Origin: Devosia sp.
Lineage (GTDB): Bacteria > Pseudomonadota > Alphaproteobacteria > Rhizobiales > Devosiaceae
NCBI RefSeq assembly: GCF_014860165.1
Contig: NZ_JACZKG010000043.1
Span: 124,001-188,000 of the forward strand
DNA length: 64,000 nucleotides
Direction of reading: 5' to 3'
Both the position numbers and the translations under genes were made by a program. The notes below the pieces were generated by a model. That model searched no databases. It had not been told where the DNA came from and worked only from the letters and a program-made list of their open reading frames with translations. The first letter of the stretch is position 1, and each line of letters starts with the position of its first letter. Below, in pieces: positions 9,455 to 17,606 of the stretch.

Positions 9455-10692
9455 AGTCCCACCGCCACCAAGACTTGGACCCTGCATTGCATCAACTGAC
9501 TGCACTCCCGCGCCCCGTCGGAAAACTGCTCGCCACGCTGGGCCACAAGCTCGATCGCAACCTGCCCGGTCGCTATCGCGGCCGCATTGCGCGCTTTCTG
9601 GGTCCGCAACCCGGCCGCTATGTCAGCCCCGATCTTGGCTCCAAGGATGCCCTGCTGGCCGCCTTTGCCAAGCGGGGTATCCGCTATGCCGTAATCGGCG
9701 GCCAATCGCCTGCCATCCCCGGCATCACCGACCGGCTCGCCATCATGGTCGATGACGAGGACGTCAATGCGGCGCGTCGCATGGTCACCCCCTGGCCAAC
9801 CGGCGAACAGATCGAGGCCTATTCGCCCAGCGGCCTGCCCGGCTTCGCCTTCGGCGACATGCCCCTGATGCCGCCGCGCCTCGCCCGTCGCCTGCTCGAC
9901 GGCGCCACCCCGGTCAATGGCGTCAGCACGGTCGCTCCGCGCGACCACTTCTTTGCCACCCTGTTCCGGCTCGTCTACCTGCGCGGCCTCGACTCCGGCA
10001 TTCCGGCAGCCGACGCGTCCACCGGATCGTCACCCGTCACCACTGCAATAGAAGACCAGGCCAGGCAGCTCGGCCTGGCTTTGGAGACACCGATCACCCT
10101 CGAATCCCTCGACGCGTTCCTGGCGATCCATGACTGGCAGCCCCCGCTCGACATGCTCGAACGCATCGGCTGCTGGAACCCCTGGGTCGCCGACAAGCTG
10201 CGCAAGGCCGGCGAATGGGTCGGCTCCGAGGCGCCAGGCCTGACGGTCTTCTATCTGCGCCAGCGCACCATGGACGAAGGCAAGACCGACCTGGTATTGG
10301 ACAAGTTGGCAAGCAGCGGCTTCCGCCTGTTGCCAGTTCCGCCGCTGACGCCCGAGCAACTGGCCGACGTCACCGCCGAAGTCCGTGGCGGCAACTGGGG
10401 CCGCGGGCCCTTCCCGCTGAGCGGGGGCAATCCCGGCGCCGTCTATGTCGCGCACGACCCCGCGCCAATTCCCCCCGATGCCGAGACCCTCCGGCAGTTC
10501 CCGCTGCTCGATAACAACCGGATCCAGCTTGCCAAGCAGGCAGTGCGGGACGCGGTCCATGCCGGCCTGCCCCGCAATCAGCGCTACAACGCCATGCATT
10601 CCACCGACAATGCGGTCCAGGCCTGGCGTGCGGTGCGCGAGCTCCACCCCGCCCTCGAACCGGAACTGCGCGCCCTGACCAATGGCAACTGA
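9427..10692 (+). CDS. Degenerate nucleotidyltransferase-like domain fused to an NDK-like domain
   Basis: The 421-residue protein has two parts. Residues about 70-260 align by eye with the preceding protein, but the D-x-D acidic pair is lost (GITDRLAIMV in its place). Residues about 265-415 resemble the nucleoside diphosphate kinase fold: GLTVFYLRQRT where NDKs have a strand ending in KPD, then a helix and GFRLLPV, and a C-terminal YNAMHSTDNAVQAW matching the NDK active-site pattern N-x-x-H-G-S-D. His391 would be the phospho-acceptor; the usual KPD lysine is replaced by Arg-Gln. ATG at 9427 overlaps the upstream gene by 28 bp and is preferred to more distant non-ATG starts. The biochemical role is unknown. 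It converges with the ParB-like gene, the stop codons lying 3 bp apart. Confidence 0.6.
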   Translation: MDRQPPSWLESHRHQDLDPALHQLTALPRPVGKLLATLGHKLDRNLPGRYRGRIARFLGPQPGRYVSPDLGSKDALLAAFAKRGIRYAVIGGQSPAIPGITDRLAIMVDDEDVNAARRMVTPWPTGEQIEAYSPSGLPGFAFGDMPLMPPRLARRLLDGATPVNGVSTVAPRDHFFATLFRLVYLRGLDSGIPAADASTGSSPVTTAIEDQARQLGLALETPITLESLDAFLAIHDWQPPLDMLERIGCWNPWVADKLRKAGEWVGSEAPGLTVFYLRQRTMDEGKTDLVLDKLASSGFRLLPVPPLTPEQLADVTAEVRGGNWGRGPFPLSGGNPGAVYVAHDPAPIPPDAETLRQFPLLDNNRIQLAKQAVRDAVHAGLPRNQRYNAMHSTDNAVQAWRAVRELHPALEPELRALTNGN

Positions 10693-10695
10693 GCC

Positions 10696-11601
10696 TTATC
10701 GGGACCAGCGGCAGCCGGCAGGCTGGGCGCCGGCAAACAGCCTGTCGAACACGGCAAGCGCCTGCGCCTCGCTGAACAGTCCCGACCGCACATTCGGCCA
10801 CGCACCCGCTTCGCTGCGGCGGACGACCGGATTGTCGATGCGAATCGGCGCATTGTCCTTGCCCAGCGCCGTCAGCGCCGAGGCGCGATGATGCCCGGCC
10901 GTCACCAGCACGCGGAACCCATCCCCGCCCACCAGCACGACGCCCTTGATGTCGCCATCCGGCGCATCGCTGCGCCGATAGCCCTCGCGGGCGATGGCTT
11001 CATAAATGCCGGTCAGGCGCTGGAATTCCTGCAGCGCCACCGCGGGTTCGATCGGTCCCCATGCCTTCCACCCGGCGCCGATCTCCACTTTCGTGCCATG
11101 CTCGCGGTTGTCGAGCTCGATGAAGCTGGCCCAGCGTTTCTCGGCCTCACCTGGCGTCCATGCCTGCCAGGGCATCACCAGACCCAGCGGAGGCGCGGCG
11201 CCCAGCTCGGGCGACACGGCGAGGCCGTCAAGGCCCAACACCGCCACCAGCGTCCGCGGCTGCCAGGCGGCGTAGAAGCCTGCCAGCGGCGAGTGCTCGT
11301 AGTCGAGTTGTCTGTCGGCGCCATAGGCAATCAGCGTATCGACGAACGGATTGCCCGCAGTGGCCGCGCAGGCAAAGCCACTGCCCGGCAGGACGCGGCA
11401 ACTGGCCAGCGGCACATCGATCAGAAATGGGCGCAGGCCCGCTCGATAAGCGGCCTCCACGGGATCGCCGGTCACGCCCCGCAGGTCGATGACCGCTTTT
11501 CCGGTCCGCACCAGCTCTACGCCCACCCGTCCCAGCAGCGAAGAGATCGTCGCGCGAGCATTGCGCTTCAGCGCCGACAGTGCCGATCCGTGACTGGACA
11601 A
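10696..11601 (-). CDS. ParB/sulfiredoxin-like domain protein, uncharacterised
   Basis: About 301 residues. Only the C-terminal third is recognisable: VVLVGGDGFRVLVTAGHHRASALTALG has the shape of the ParB/sulfiredoxin nucleotide-binding core, where a G-x-HR motif followed by a helix contacts phosphate, and is followed by a partly charged tail. The N-terminal 180 residues (DLRGVTGDPVEAAYRAGLRP, then several Trp-rich stretches) match nothing I know. TTG at 11601 is chosen because GGAGG lies five bases upstream; another TTG at 11649 would add 16 residues without a visible ribosome site. It is divergent from the flippase gene, so a role with the surface polysaccharide genes is plausible, as for other ParB-fold small-molecule kinases. 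No segregation partner is nearby. Confidence 0.55.
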   Translation of the reverse strand: MSSHGSALSALKRNARATISSLLGRVGVELVRTGKAVIDLRGVTGDPVEAAYRAGLRPFLIDVPLASCRVLPGSGFACAATAGNPFVDTLIAYGADRQLDYEHSPLAGFYAAWQPRTLVAVLGLDGLAVSPELGAAPPLGLVMPWQAWTPGEAEKRWASFIELDNREHGTKVEIGAGWKAWGPIEPAVALQEFQRLTGIYEAIAREGYRRSDAPDGDIKGVVLVGGDGFRVLVTAGHHRASALTALGKDNAPIRIDNPVVRRSEAGAWPNVRSGLFSEAQALAVFDRLFAGAQPAGCRWSR

Positions 11602-11660
11602 TGTGCCTCCCCGCCCGGTGCAATCGGCACCGGCTATGTTGCCGATCAAGGAATAGCATT

Positions 11661-13169
11661 GTGAAATTGCCTTCGGTCAAGGGGCTGGTCCGCTCCGTTG
11701 CTGTCCTGGCCTCCGGAACGGCGGCATCGCAGGTGATCCTGTTGCTGGCCGCCCCTGTTCTCACCCGGCTCTATACGCCGGACCAGTTCGGCCTGCTGGC
11801 CGCCTATATGGCGACCGTGACGATTCTGGGCGCCATCTCCACGCTCCGCTATGAACTCATCATTCCCCTGCCCCGGCGCCATGACATGGCAGCGAATGCG
11901 CTTGCACTCACCCTGGGCTGCGTCCTGGTGGCCGCGCTGCTTACGGCCTTTGCCCTGATCGTCTTCGGTCCGCAGCTGGCCACGCTGTTCAATGCGCCCG
12001 ACCTGCCCCGCTACAGCTGGCTCATCCCCCTGGGTGTGCTGAGCATGGGCTCCTACACCGCCTTCAACAACTGGGCCGTGCGTCGCCGCAGCTTCGGCAT
12101 CATCGCGCGAACCAAGCTGACCCAGTCTGTCAGCCAGACAGCCATTCAGATCGGCGCGGCCTTCACACCCTTTGCGACCCTGGGCCTGCTGGTGGGTAGC
12201 CTGCTGGGCCAGAGCATGGGCATCAGCTCGTTTGTCCGGGCATTCTTCACCAAGGATCGCGCCACCATCCCCCATATCGGGTTGCGCCGGATCTGGTTTC
12301 TGGCCCGCCATTATTGGCACTTCCCGGCTCTTTCCCTGCCGGCATCGGTGGCATTCACCGCCAGTCAGCAGGCCCCTGCCCTGGTGCTGTTTTCCCAATT
12401 CGGCGCGGCGACGGCCGGGTTCTATCTGCTGGCCCAGCGTGTCGGCATGATGCCCGCCACGCTTCTGGGCACGGCTGTGAGCCAATCCATCTATCGCAAC
12501 CTGGCCGACCGCAGGCGGGACCCACAGGCCATCGGACAGATGGTGCTCGTCCCGGTGCAGATCATGAATACCCTGATCATCGCCCCTGCCGTGTTCTGCG
12601 CCGTTATCGCGCCACTGGCCGTCGAGATTGCCTTCGGTCGGGAATGGATCGAGGCCGGGCACTATCTTCGCTGGATGGCGCCTTGGGTCGCCACAACGAT
12701 CACCTTTGGTGCCATGTCGCCCGTGGTCTCGGTGCTGGGTCTGCAGAAGATGGGACTGTTCTTCCAGGTCGGTTCACTGGCCCTGAGCCTTGCCGCCATG
12801 ATCGTCTGTGGCAACATCTGGGGCTCGATCGCGGCAATTGCGGCCTTCTCGCTCACCAAGACGGCGACCATCATCCTCTACCGCCTCCACATGTTCACAT
12901 TGCTCGGCGTATCGCCTCGCCCGGTGGCGCTGAGCATCGGCGTGCAGGCTATCGGCTATGCTGCGGTTTTCGTGCTGGCAGAACAACTCCTGCGGAACGC
13001 GACAACAACACATTCGTTGTGGATATTCATCGCGGTCGCGGTAATTTTGCTCTGTACAGCGGTAGTATATGCCGTCAATGCTCTTCGATCGGCACGACAA
13101 CTCAGCGGTCTTCGATCGACAAAGGGCTCCAGTCGGCCGGACCAGGATATCATCGAGCCTGATTCTTGA
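11661..13169 (+). CDS. Wzx-type polysaccharide flippase (oligosaccharide/polysaccharide transporter)
   Basis: Integral inner-membrane protein of about 502 residues expected to flip lipid-linked glycan repeat units to the periplasm. Hydrophobic segments recur along the whole length (about 12-14 predicted by eye), and the N-terminus SVAVLASGTAASQVILLLAAPVLTRLYTP is typical of the MOP superfamily polysaccharide branch, including the TRLY motif. GTG at 11661 is chosen because AAGGAAT lies just upstream and the protein then begins at the first membrane helix; the upstream open frame has no family-like sequence. The glycan it moves cannot be named from sequence. Confidence 0.88.
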   Translation: MKLPSVKGLVRSVAVLASGTAASQVILLLAAPVLTRLYTPDQFGLLAAYMATVTILGAISTLRYELIIPLPRRHDMAANALALTLGCVLVAALLTAFALIVFGPQLATLFNAPDLPRYSWLIPLGVLSMGSYTAFNNWAVRRRSFGIIARTKLTQSVSQTAIQIGAAFTPFATLGLLVGSLLGQSMGISSFVRAFFTKDRATIPHIGLRRIWFLARHYWHFPALSLPASVAFTASQQAPALVLFSQFGAATAGFYLLAQRVGMMPATLLGTAVSQSIYRNLADRRRDPQAIGQMVLVPVQIMNTLIIAPAVFCAVIAPLAVEIAFGREWIEAGHYLRWMAPWVATTITFGAMSPVVSVLGLQKMGLFFQVGSLALSLAAMIVCGNIWGSIAAIAAFSLTKTATIILYRLHMFTLLGVSPRPVALSIGVQAIGYAAVFVLAEQLLRNATTTHSLWIFIAVAVILLCTAVVYAVNALRSARQLSGLRSTKGSSRPDQDIIEPDS

Positions 13170-13430
13170 TTGCCCAACACAGCCAGGTCGGTCGGAAGAA
13201 CTCAAAGCAGTGCCAATTGGCCGCATTTTTGACCGTCAACTGCATTTGAGGGCGTCCGAAGCGCCTTTTTTGTCACTAACAACAGTAACAATCGGTTGAG
13301 TTAACGATAGCGGCAAAAAAACCGATTTGCGAAACATCGGCCAAGCGCTATCTTGCCATATTAACGAACAGTTAACCACAATCTGCGGCGGCGGCGGACG
13401 ATTGATTGGGAACTAGGGAAAACGTAAGCT
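13170..13430 (+). promoter_or_regulatory. AT-rich intergenic control region before the ExoY-like gene
   Basis: About 260 bp, much richer in A and T than the flanking genes. It holds the probable flippase terminator (13251-13271), an inverted repeat AATCGGTT (13290-13297) with AACCGATT (13320-13327), and several GTTAAC-type words (near 13299 and 13368). It probably contains the promoter and operator of the glycosyltransferase gene; no factor can be named. Confidence 0.45.
13251..13271 (+). terminator. Small rho-independent terminator after the flippase
   Basis: GGCG (13251-13254) pairs with CGCC (13262-13265), plus one wobble pair, and runs straight into six T residues. The stem is short, so efficiency is doubtful. 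Confidence 0.45.
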
Positions 13431-14270
13431 ATGTCCGTTCACGGCACAAACTCGCCCCGCCCTAAGCCTGTGTTCTCTACCAGCGCTTCCAGTCGTGACC
13501 TGTCCAGCATCTTTTCACCGCCCGGCACCGGCCATTCCCGCGCCGAGCTGGGCGACGTTTCCGATACGATTCCGCGAGCGACGCTCAGCGCCCGCGCGGC
13601 GAGCGGCATACAATCCTATTGGCTCGGCGACGCGCCGGCGCCCATCCGCATGTCTGGTGCCCGCCTCGCGCGCCTGGCAGCCAAGCGCACCCTGGACATT
13701 ATCGGCGCTTTGCTGGTGCTTCTGTTCCTGATGCCGCTTCTGATCGTCGTCGCGATTGCCATCAAGGTGTCCGATCCCGGTCCGGCGCTGTTCAAGCAGG
13801 CCCGCCTCGGCAAGGACGGTCGGCCGTTCACGATCTACAAGTTCCGCTCGATGTACATGAATAAGTGCAGCGTCGACGGCGTCGCGCAAACCACGTCGGA
13901 AGATCCGCGCGTGATGCCACTCGGTGCCTTCATCCGCCGCACGAGCATCGACGAGCTGCCCCAATTGCTCAACGTGCTGGTCGGCGACATGTCGCTTGTC
14001 GGTCCCCGCCCTCATGTGGAAGGCCAATTGGCGGCCGGGCAGCGCTACAATGAAGTCCTGCCCTATTACGACTATCGCCTGATCATGCGTCCGGGCCTGA
14101 CCGGCTGGGCCCAGGCCAACGGCTTCCGTGGCCCCACCGACAACATGTCGCGCGCGCGCCTGCGGATCGAGCATGACGTGGCCTACATCCAGAACTTCTC
14201 GTTCATGCTCGACCTCAAGATCATGCTGCGGACGCTCCGTCGGGAGTTCATCGGCGGAACCGGGTTCTAG
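13431..14270 (+). CDS. Polyprenyl-phosphate sugar-1-phosphate transferase (ExoY-type)
   Basis: Initiates exopolysaccharide repeat-unit synthesis by moving a sugar-1-phosphate from a UDP-sugar onto undecaprenyl phosphate at the inner membrane. In 279 residues it has a Ser/Pro-rich N-terminal tail (1-80), one re-entrant membrane helix (about 88-112), then the catalytic domain with KFRSM (137-141), DELPQLLNV (174-182), the GPRP motif (191-194) and the RPGLTGWAQ segment. This is the short monotopic ExoY/WcaJ-C form without extra membrane helices. Together with the flippase just upstream it forms the core of a Wzx/Wzy-type pathway; no polymerase is seen in the window. Sugar specificity (galactose or glucose) is not resolvable. 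Confidence 0.9.
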   Translation: MSVHGTNSPRPKPVFSTSASSRDLSSIFSPPGTGHSRAELGDVSDTIPRATLSARAASGIQSYWLGDAPAPIRMSGARLARLAAKRTLDIIGALLVLLFLMPLLIVVAIAIKVSDPGPALFKQARLGKDGRPFTIYKFRSMYMNKCSVDGVAQTTSEDPRVMPLGAFIRRTSIDELPQLLNVLVGDMSLVGPRPHVEGQLAAGQRYNEVLPYYDYRLIMRPGLTGWAQANGFRGPTDNMSRARLRIEHDVAYIQNFSFMLDLKIMLRTLRREFIGGTGF

Positions 14271-14281
14271 AACCCGGTTCT
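14258..14281 (+). terminator. Palindrome spanning the ExoY-like stop codon
   Basis: AACCGGGTTC (14258-14267) and GAACCCGGTT (14270-14279) form a perfect 10-bp inverted repeat with a 2-base centre that contains part of the TAG stop. It may act as a transcription end or mRNA stabilising hairpin; no real T tract follows. Confidence 0.4.
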
Positions 14282-14498
14282 TGCGCTTGGTGATTGAGTG
14301 TCCCAACTGAGGTCGCCCGCAACAGCGGTGCCCCAGGACTTCCGTGATCATCAGACAGGCGGCTGGATATCGTCAGCGGCTATGGGCTGACGGCGTGGGC
14401 CCGCATGCCCCTACACGCACCAGTGCATCCGGGAAGAGCCGGTTGGCATGCGTGAAGGCTTGGCAGTCGGGCGCAGTCATCCCGGCAGCATGCCTCAG

Positions 14499-16385
14499 CT
14501 AGAGCTTGAGCCAATCATAGAGCTGACCGGCCAGCACTTCTGGCTCTTCCTCGGCGCCGTGCAGGGTCAGTTCCGACCTGCTGGGTGGCTCGAATGGCGA
14601 GTCGATGCCGGTGAAATTCTTGATCTCGCCCGCGCGGGCGCGCTTGTAGAGACCCTTGGGATCGCGCGCCTCGCACACTTCGAGCGGCGTATCCACATAG
14701 ACTTCGCTGAAGTCGATATCCCCGGCGATCTCACGCGCCAGGCGGCGTTCCTTCTCGAAGGGCGAGATGAACGACACCAGCACGATCAGCCCGGCATCGG
14801 CCATCAGCCTTGCGACTTCAGCCACCCGGCGAATGTTCTCCACGCGCGCCGCTTCGGTAAAGCCCAGATCCTTGTTGAGGCCGTGCCGCACATTGTCGCC
14901 ATCGAGGATATAGGCGTGCCGCCCCTCGGCGGTGAGCCGCTTCTCCAGCAGGTTGGCAATCGAGGACTTGCCCGAACCCGATAGCCCGGTGAACCAGATG
15001 ATGCGGGGCGTCTGCCCCTTCATTTGGGCCCGAACGTCCCGGTTCACGTCGAAGGACTGGTAGGTCAGGTTCTGCGCCCGGCGCAGGCCGAATTCGATCG
15101 TGCCAGCGCCCAGAGTCCCGTTCGAAATGCGGTCCACCAGGATGAAACCACCGGTCAGCGCATTGACGGTGTACGGATCGAAGGCGATCGGCTTGTCGGT
15201 GGCAATGGTGACTGTCGCCACCTCGTTGAGATCGACCTTGGTCGCTGCCGTCTGCTCCAGCGTATTCACATTGGTGCGGAACTTGAGATCGGTGATCGTC
15301 GCCGGCACCATCTGGCTACCCAGCTTGAGCAGGTATGATCGTCCCGGGAAGGCCGGCTCCTCGCTCATCCAGACAATACGAGCCTGGAACTGGTTGGAAT
15401 ATTCCGGCGTCTCCCCCGCATGGCTCAACATGTCGCCGCGCGACACATCGACCTCGCGATCGAGCACCAGCGTAACCGCCTGGCCCGCCACCGCATGCTG
15501 CAACTCGCCATCCATGGTGACGATGTTCTTGACGACGGCCGGCTTGCGCGACGATGCGATCAGCACCTCGTCGCCCACCGCGACCACGCCCGACGCAACC
15601 GTTCCCGAAAAGCCGCGGAAGTCGAGATTGGGCCGGTTGACCCACTGCACGGGGAAGCGGAACCTGCCCGCGGTCCGATCTTCGGCAACCTGAATGGTCT
15701 CGAGATATGGCACCAGCGGCGAGCCGGTGAACCACGGCGTGCGCTCGCTGGCCTTGAGGATATTGTCGCCGCGCAGCGCCGAGACCGGCACGGCGGCCAG
15801 CGTCGCGAAGCCCAGTGGCTCCGCGAAGGCGCGATAGTCGGCGACGATCTGGTCGAACACAGCCTGGTCATAGTCGACCAGGTCGATCTTGTTGACCACC
15901 AGCACCACATGCTTCACGCCGATCAGCGACAGGATGAAGCTGTGCCGCCGTGTCTGCGTCAGCACGCCTTTGCGAGCATCGATCAGCACCAGCGCCAGGT
16001 CTGCATTGGATGCGCCCGTTGCCATGTTGCGCGTGTATTGCTCATGGCCCGGCGTATCGGCAACGATGAACTTGCGCTTGTCCGTCGAGAAGAAACGATA
16101 GGCCACGTCGATGGTGATGCCCTGCTCGCGCTCGGCGGCGAGGCCGTCCACCAGCAGCGAGAAGTCGATGCCTTCATCGCCAACGATGCGGTTAAGACTT
16201 TCCTTCTTCAGGCTTGCCAATTGGTCATCGAGCACCAGCTGGCTGTCATAGAGCAACCGGCCGATCAGGGTGGATTTGCCGTCGTCCACGCTGCCGCAGG
16301 TCAGGAAGCGCAGCAGGGACTTTTCCGTCTGCTGGCCAAGCCAGAGAGCGATGTCATTGTCAGCGGTCGCCAGGGGAAGGCTCAT
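14499..16385 (-). CDS. cysNC: Bifunctional sulfate adenylyltransferase large subunit / APS kinase (CysN-CysC fusion)
   Basis: Makes APS from sulfate and ATP (with CysD, driven by GTP hydrolysis) and then phosphorylates APS to PAPS. In 628 residues the N-terminal EF-Tu-like GTPase shows GSVDDGKST (31-39), DTPGH (110-114) and NKID (about 165), followed by beta-barrel domains. The C-terminal APS kinase has its own P-loop GLSGSGKSS near 465 and the FISPF segment. The same fusion is known as NodQ in rhizobia, where PAPS is used to sulfate glycans. The start ATG at 16385 touches the 3' end of cysD, so the two are cotranscribed. It lies next to the polysaccharide genes. Confidence 0.96.
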   Translation of the reverse strand: MSLPLATADNDIALWLGQQTEKSLLRFLTCGSVDDGKSTLIGRLLYDSQLVLDDQLASLKKESLNRIVGDEGIDFSLLVDGLAAEREQGITIDVAYRFFSTDKRKFIVADTPGHEQYTRNMATGASNADLALVLIDARKGVLTQTRRHSFILSLIGVKHVVLVVNKIDLVDYDQAVFDQIVADYRAFAEPLGFATLAAVPVSALRGDNILKASERTPWFTGSPLVPYLETIQVAEDRTAGRFRFPVQWVNRPNLDFRGFSGTVASGVVAVGDEVLIASSRKPAVVKNIVTMDGELQHAVAGQAVTLVLDREVDVSRGDMLSHAGETPEYSNQFQARIVWMSEEPAFPGRSYLLKLGSQMVPATITDLKFRTNVNTLEQTAATKVDLNEVATVTIATDKPIAFDPYTVNALTGGFILVDRISNGTLGAGTIEFGLRRAQNLTYQSFDVNRDVRAQMKGQTPRIIWFTGLSGSGKSSIANLLEKRLTAEGRHAYILDGDNVRHGLNKDLGFTEAARVENIRRVAEVARLMADAGLIVLVSFISPFEKERRLAREIAGDIDFSEVYVDTPLEVCEARDPKGLYKRARAGEIKNFTGIDSPFEPPSRSELTLHGAEEEPEVLAGQLYDWLKL

Positions 16386-17293
16386 CAGAAGTAGCCCTCC
16401 TGCTTCTTTTTCTCCATCGACCCCACGGAGTCGCTGTCGATCAGGCGTCCCTCCCGCTCCGAAGTACGGCTGGCCTGCATCTCCATGATGATCTCCGGCA
16501 AGGTCGTCGCATCGGAGCGGATCGCACCGGTCAGCGGATAGTCGCCCAGGGTGCGGAAGCGCACCATCTCGTGCCGCGGCGTCTCGCCCGGCTCGAGCCG
16601 GAAGCGGTCATCGTCAACCATGATCAGGGTGCCCGATCTTTCGACCACCGGGCGCGGCTTGGCGTAGTAGAGCGTCGGCAATTCGATGTCTTCGGAGTAG
16701 ATATAGGTCCACACATCCAGCTCGGTCCAGTTGCTGATGGGGAAGACCCGCATGCTCTCACCCGGGTTCAGCCGCGTGTTGAACACCCGCCACAATTCGG
16801 GCCGCTGGTTCTTGGGATCCCAGGAATGACTGGCATTGCGGTGGGAGAAGATGCGCTCCTTGGCGCGTGACTTCTCCTCGTCGCGCCGCGCTCCGCCGAT
16901 CGCAGCGTCATACTGGCCGGCATTGAGCGCCTGCCGAAGGGCCTGCGTCTTCATGATATCGGTGAAGCGGGACGAGCCATGGTCGAACGGGTTGATGCCG
17001 TTGGCCAGCCCTTCCGGATTGGTATGGCTGATGAGGTCGAAACCGAACTTCTCCGCCATGGCATCGCGGAACGAGATCATCTCCCGGAACTTCCAGGTCG
17101 TGTTCACATGCAGCAGCGGGAACGGAATCTTGCTGGGGAAGAACGCCTTGCGCGCCAGGTGCAGCAGCACGCTGGAATCCTTGCCGACCGAATACATCAT
17201 CACCGGTCGTTCGAAGCTGGCCGCCACCTCGCGCAGGATTTCGATGCTCTCAGCCTCAAGGGTCTGCAGATGCGTCAGCGAAGCAGGTGTCAC
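16385..17293 (-). CDS. cysD: Sulfate adenylyltransferase small subunit (CysD)
   Basis: The PP-loop ATP sulfurylase subunit that, with CysN, forms APS. Starting at GTG 17293 gives 302 residues, exactly the usual CysD length, and the N-terminus [17 protein letters not shown] matches the family; GGAG lies about ten bases upstream. The open frame extends another 126 codons 5' but that part has no CysD-like sequence. The PP-loop YSVGKDS is at 34-40. Later motifs include [15 protein letters not shown] and [20 protein letters not shown]. It is the first gene of a cysD-cysNC operon; no cysH, cysI or sulfotransferase is in the window. Confidence 0.94.
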   Translation of the reverse strand: MTPASLTHLQTLEAESIEILREVAASFERPVMMYSVGKDSSVLLHLARKAFFPSKIPFPLLHVNTTWKFREMISFRDAMAEKFGFDLISHTNPEGLANGINPFDHGSSRFTDIMKTQALRQALNAGQYDAAIGGARRDEEKSRAKERIFSHRNASHSWDPKNQRPELWRVFNTRLNPGESMRVFPISNWTELDVWTYIYSEDIELPTLYYAKPRPVVERSGTLIMVDDDRFRLEPGETPRHEMVRFRTLGDYPLTGAIRSDATTLPEIIMEMQASRTSEREGRLIDSDSVGSMEKKKQEGYF

Positions 17294-17606
17294 GAGATCG
17301 ATACTCCAGCAGGCGCCCGGGCAAAGGTCGCGATTGCCTGGTGTTGGTAAGCCGAGAGCTGCAATCTCATCAAGCTTAAAAGCTCGAAAAACCCTGCTCC
17401 AAGCTGAGGTTGGGCACAATCGTCTGCAAGGATTGCCCAACCCGATACCCTGCACTCGGCAGTGCTCGCGGATGGCGATGGAAATTGCGTGACCTCGCCA
17501 CGTCGGCAGAAAAAAAGTTCCCCGGCACGACCCAGTCAGCGGCAAGGCCCAGCCACGCGCCCGCCCCCCCAGCGATGCCATGCGCCGCCAGAGGCTCGGT
17601 TTCTGC
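17294..17606 (-). other. 313-bp gap upstream of cysD
   Basis: No convincing gene. It holds the cysD upstream region and the 3' flank of the DUF2336 gene. A dyad GGTTGGGCA (17408-17416) with TGCCCAACC (17434-17442), loop 17 bases, lies about 115 bp upstream of the cysD start and could be an operator or a transcript hairpin. The remainder (about 17500-17606) is GC-rich with no visible signal. Confidence 0.4.

Noticed and set aside
11580-11660. Upstream extension of the flippase frame
   Set aside because: The extra 27 residues are Cys/Arg-rich and unlike the family; GTG 11661 with AAGGAAT is the better start.
12314-13162. 282-residue plus-strand frame in the flippase gene
   Set aside because: Out of frame with the hydrophobic flippase, Arg/His/Gly-rich shadow typical of GC-rich DNA.
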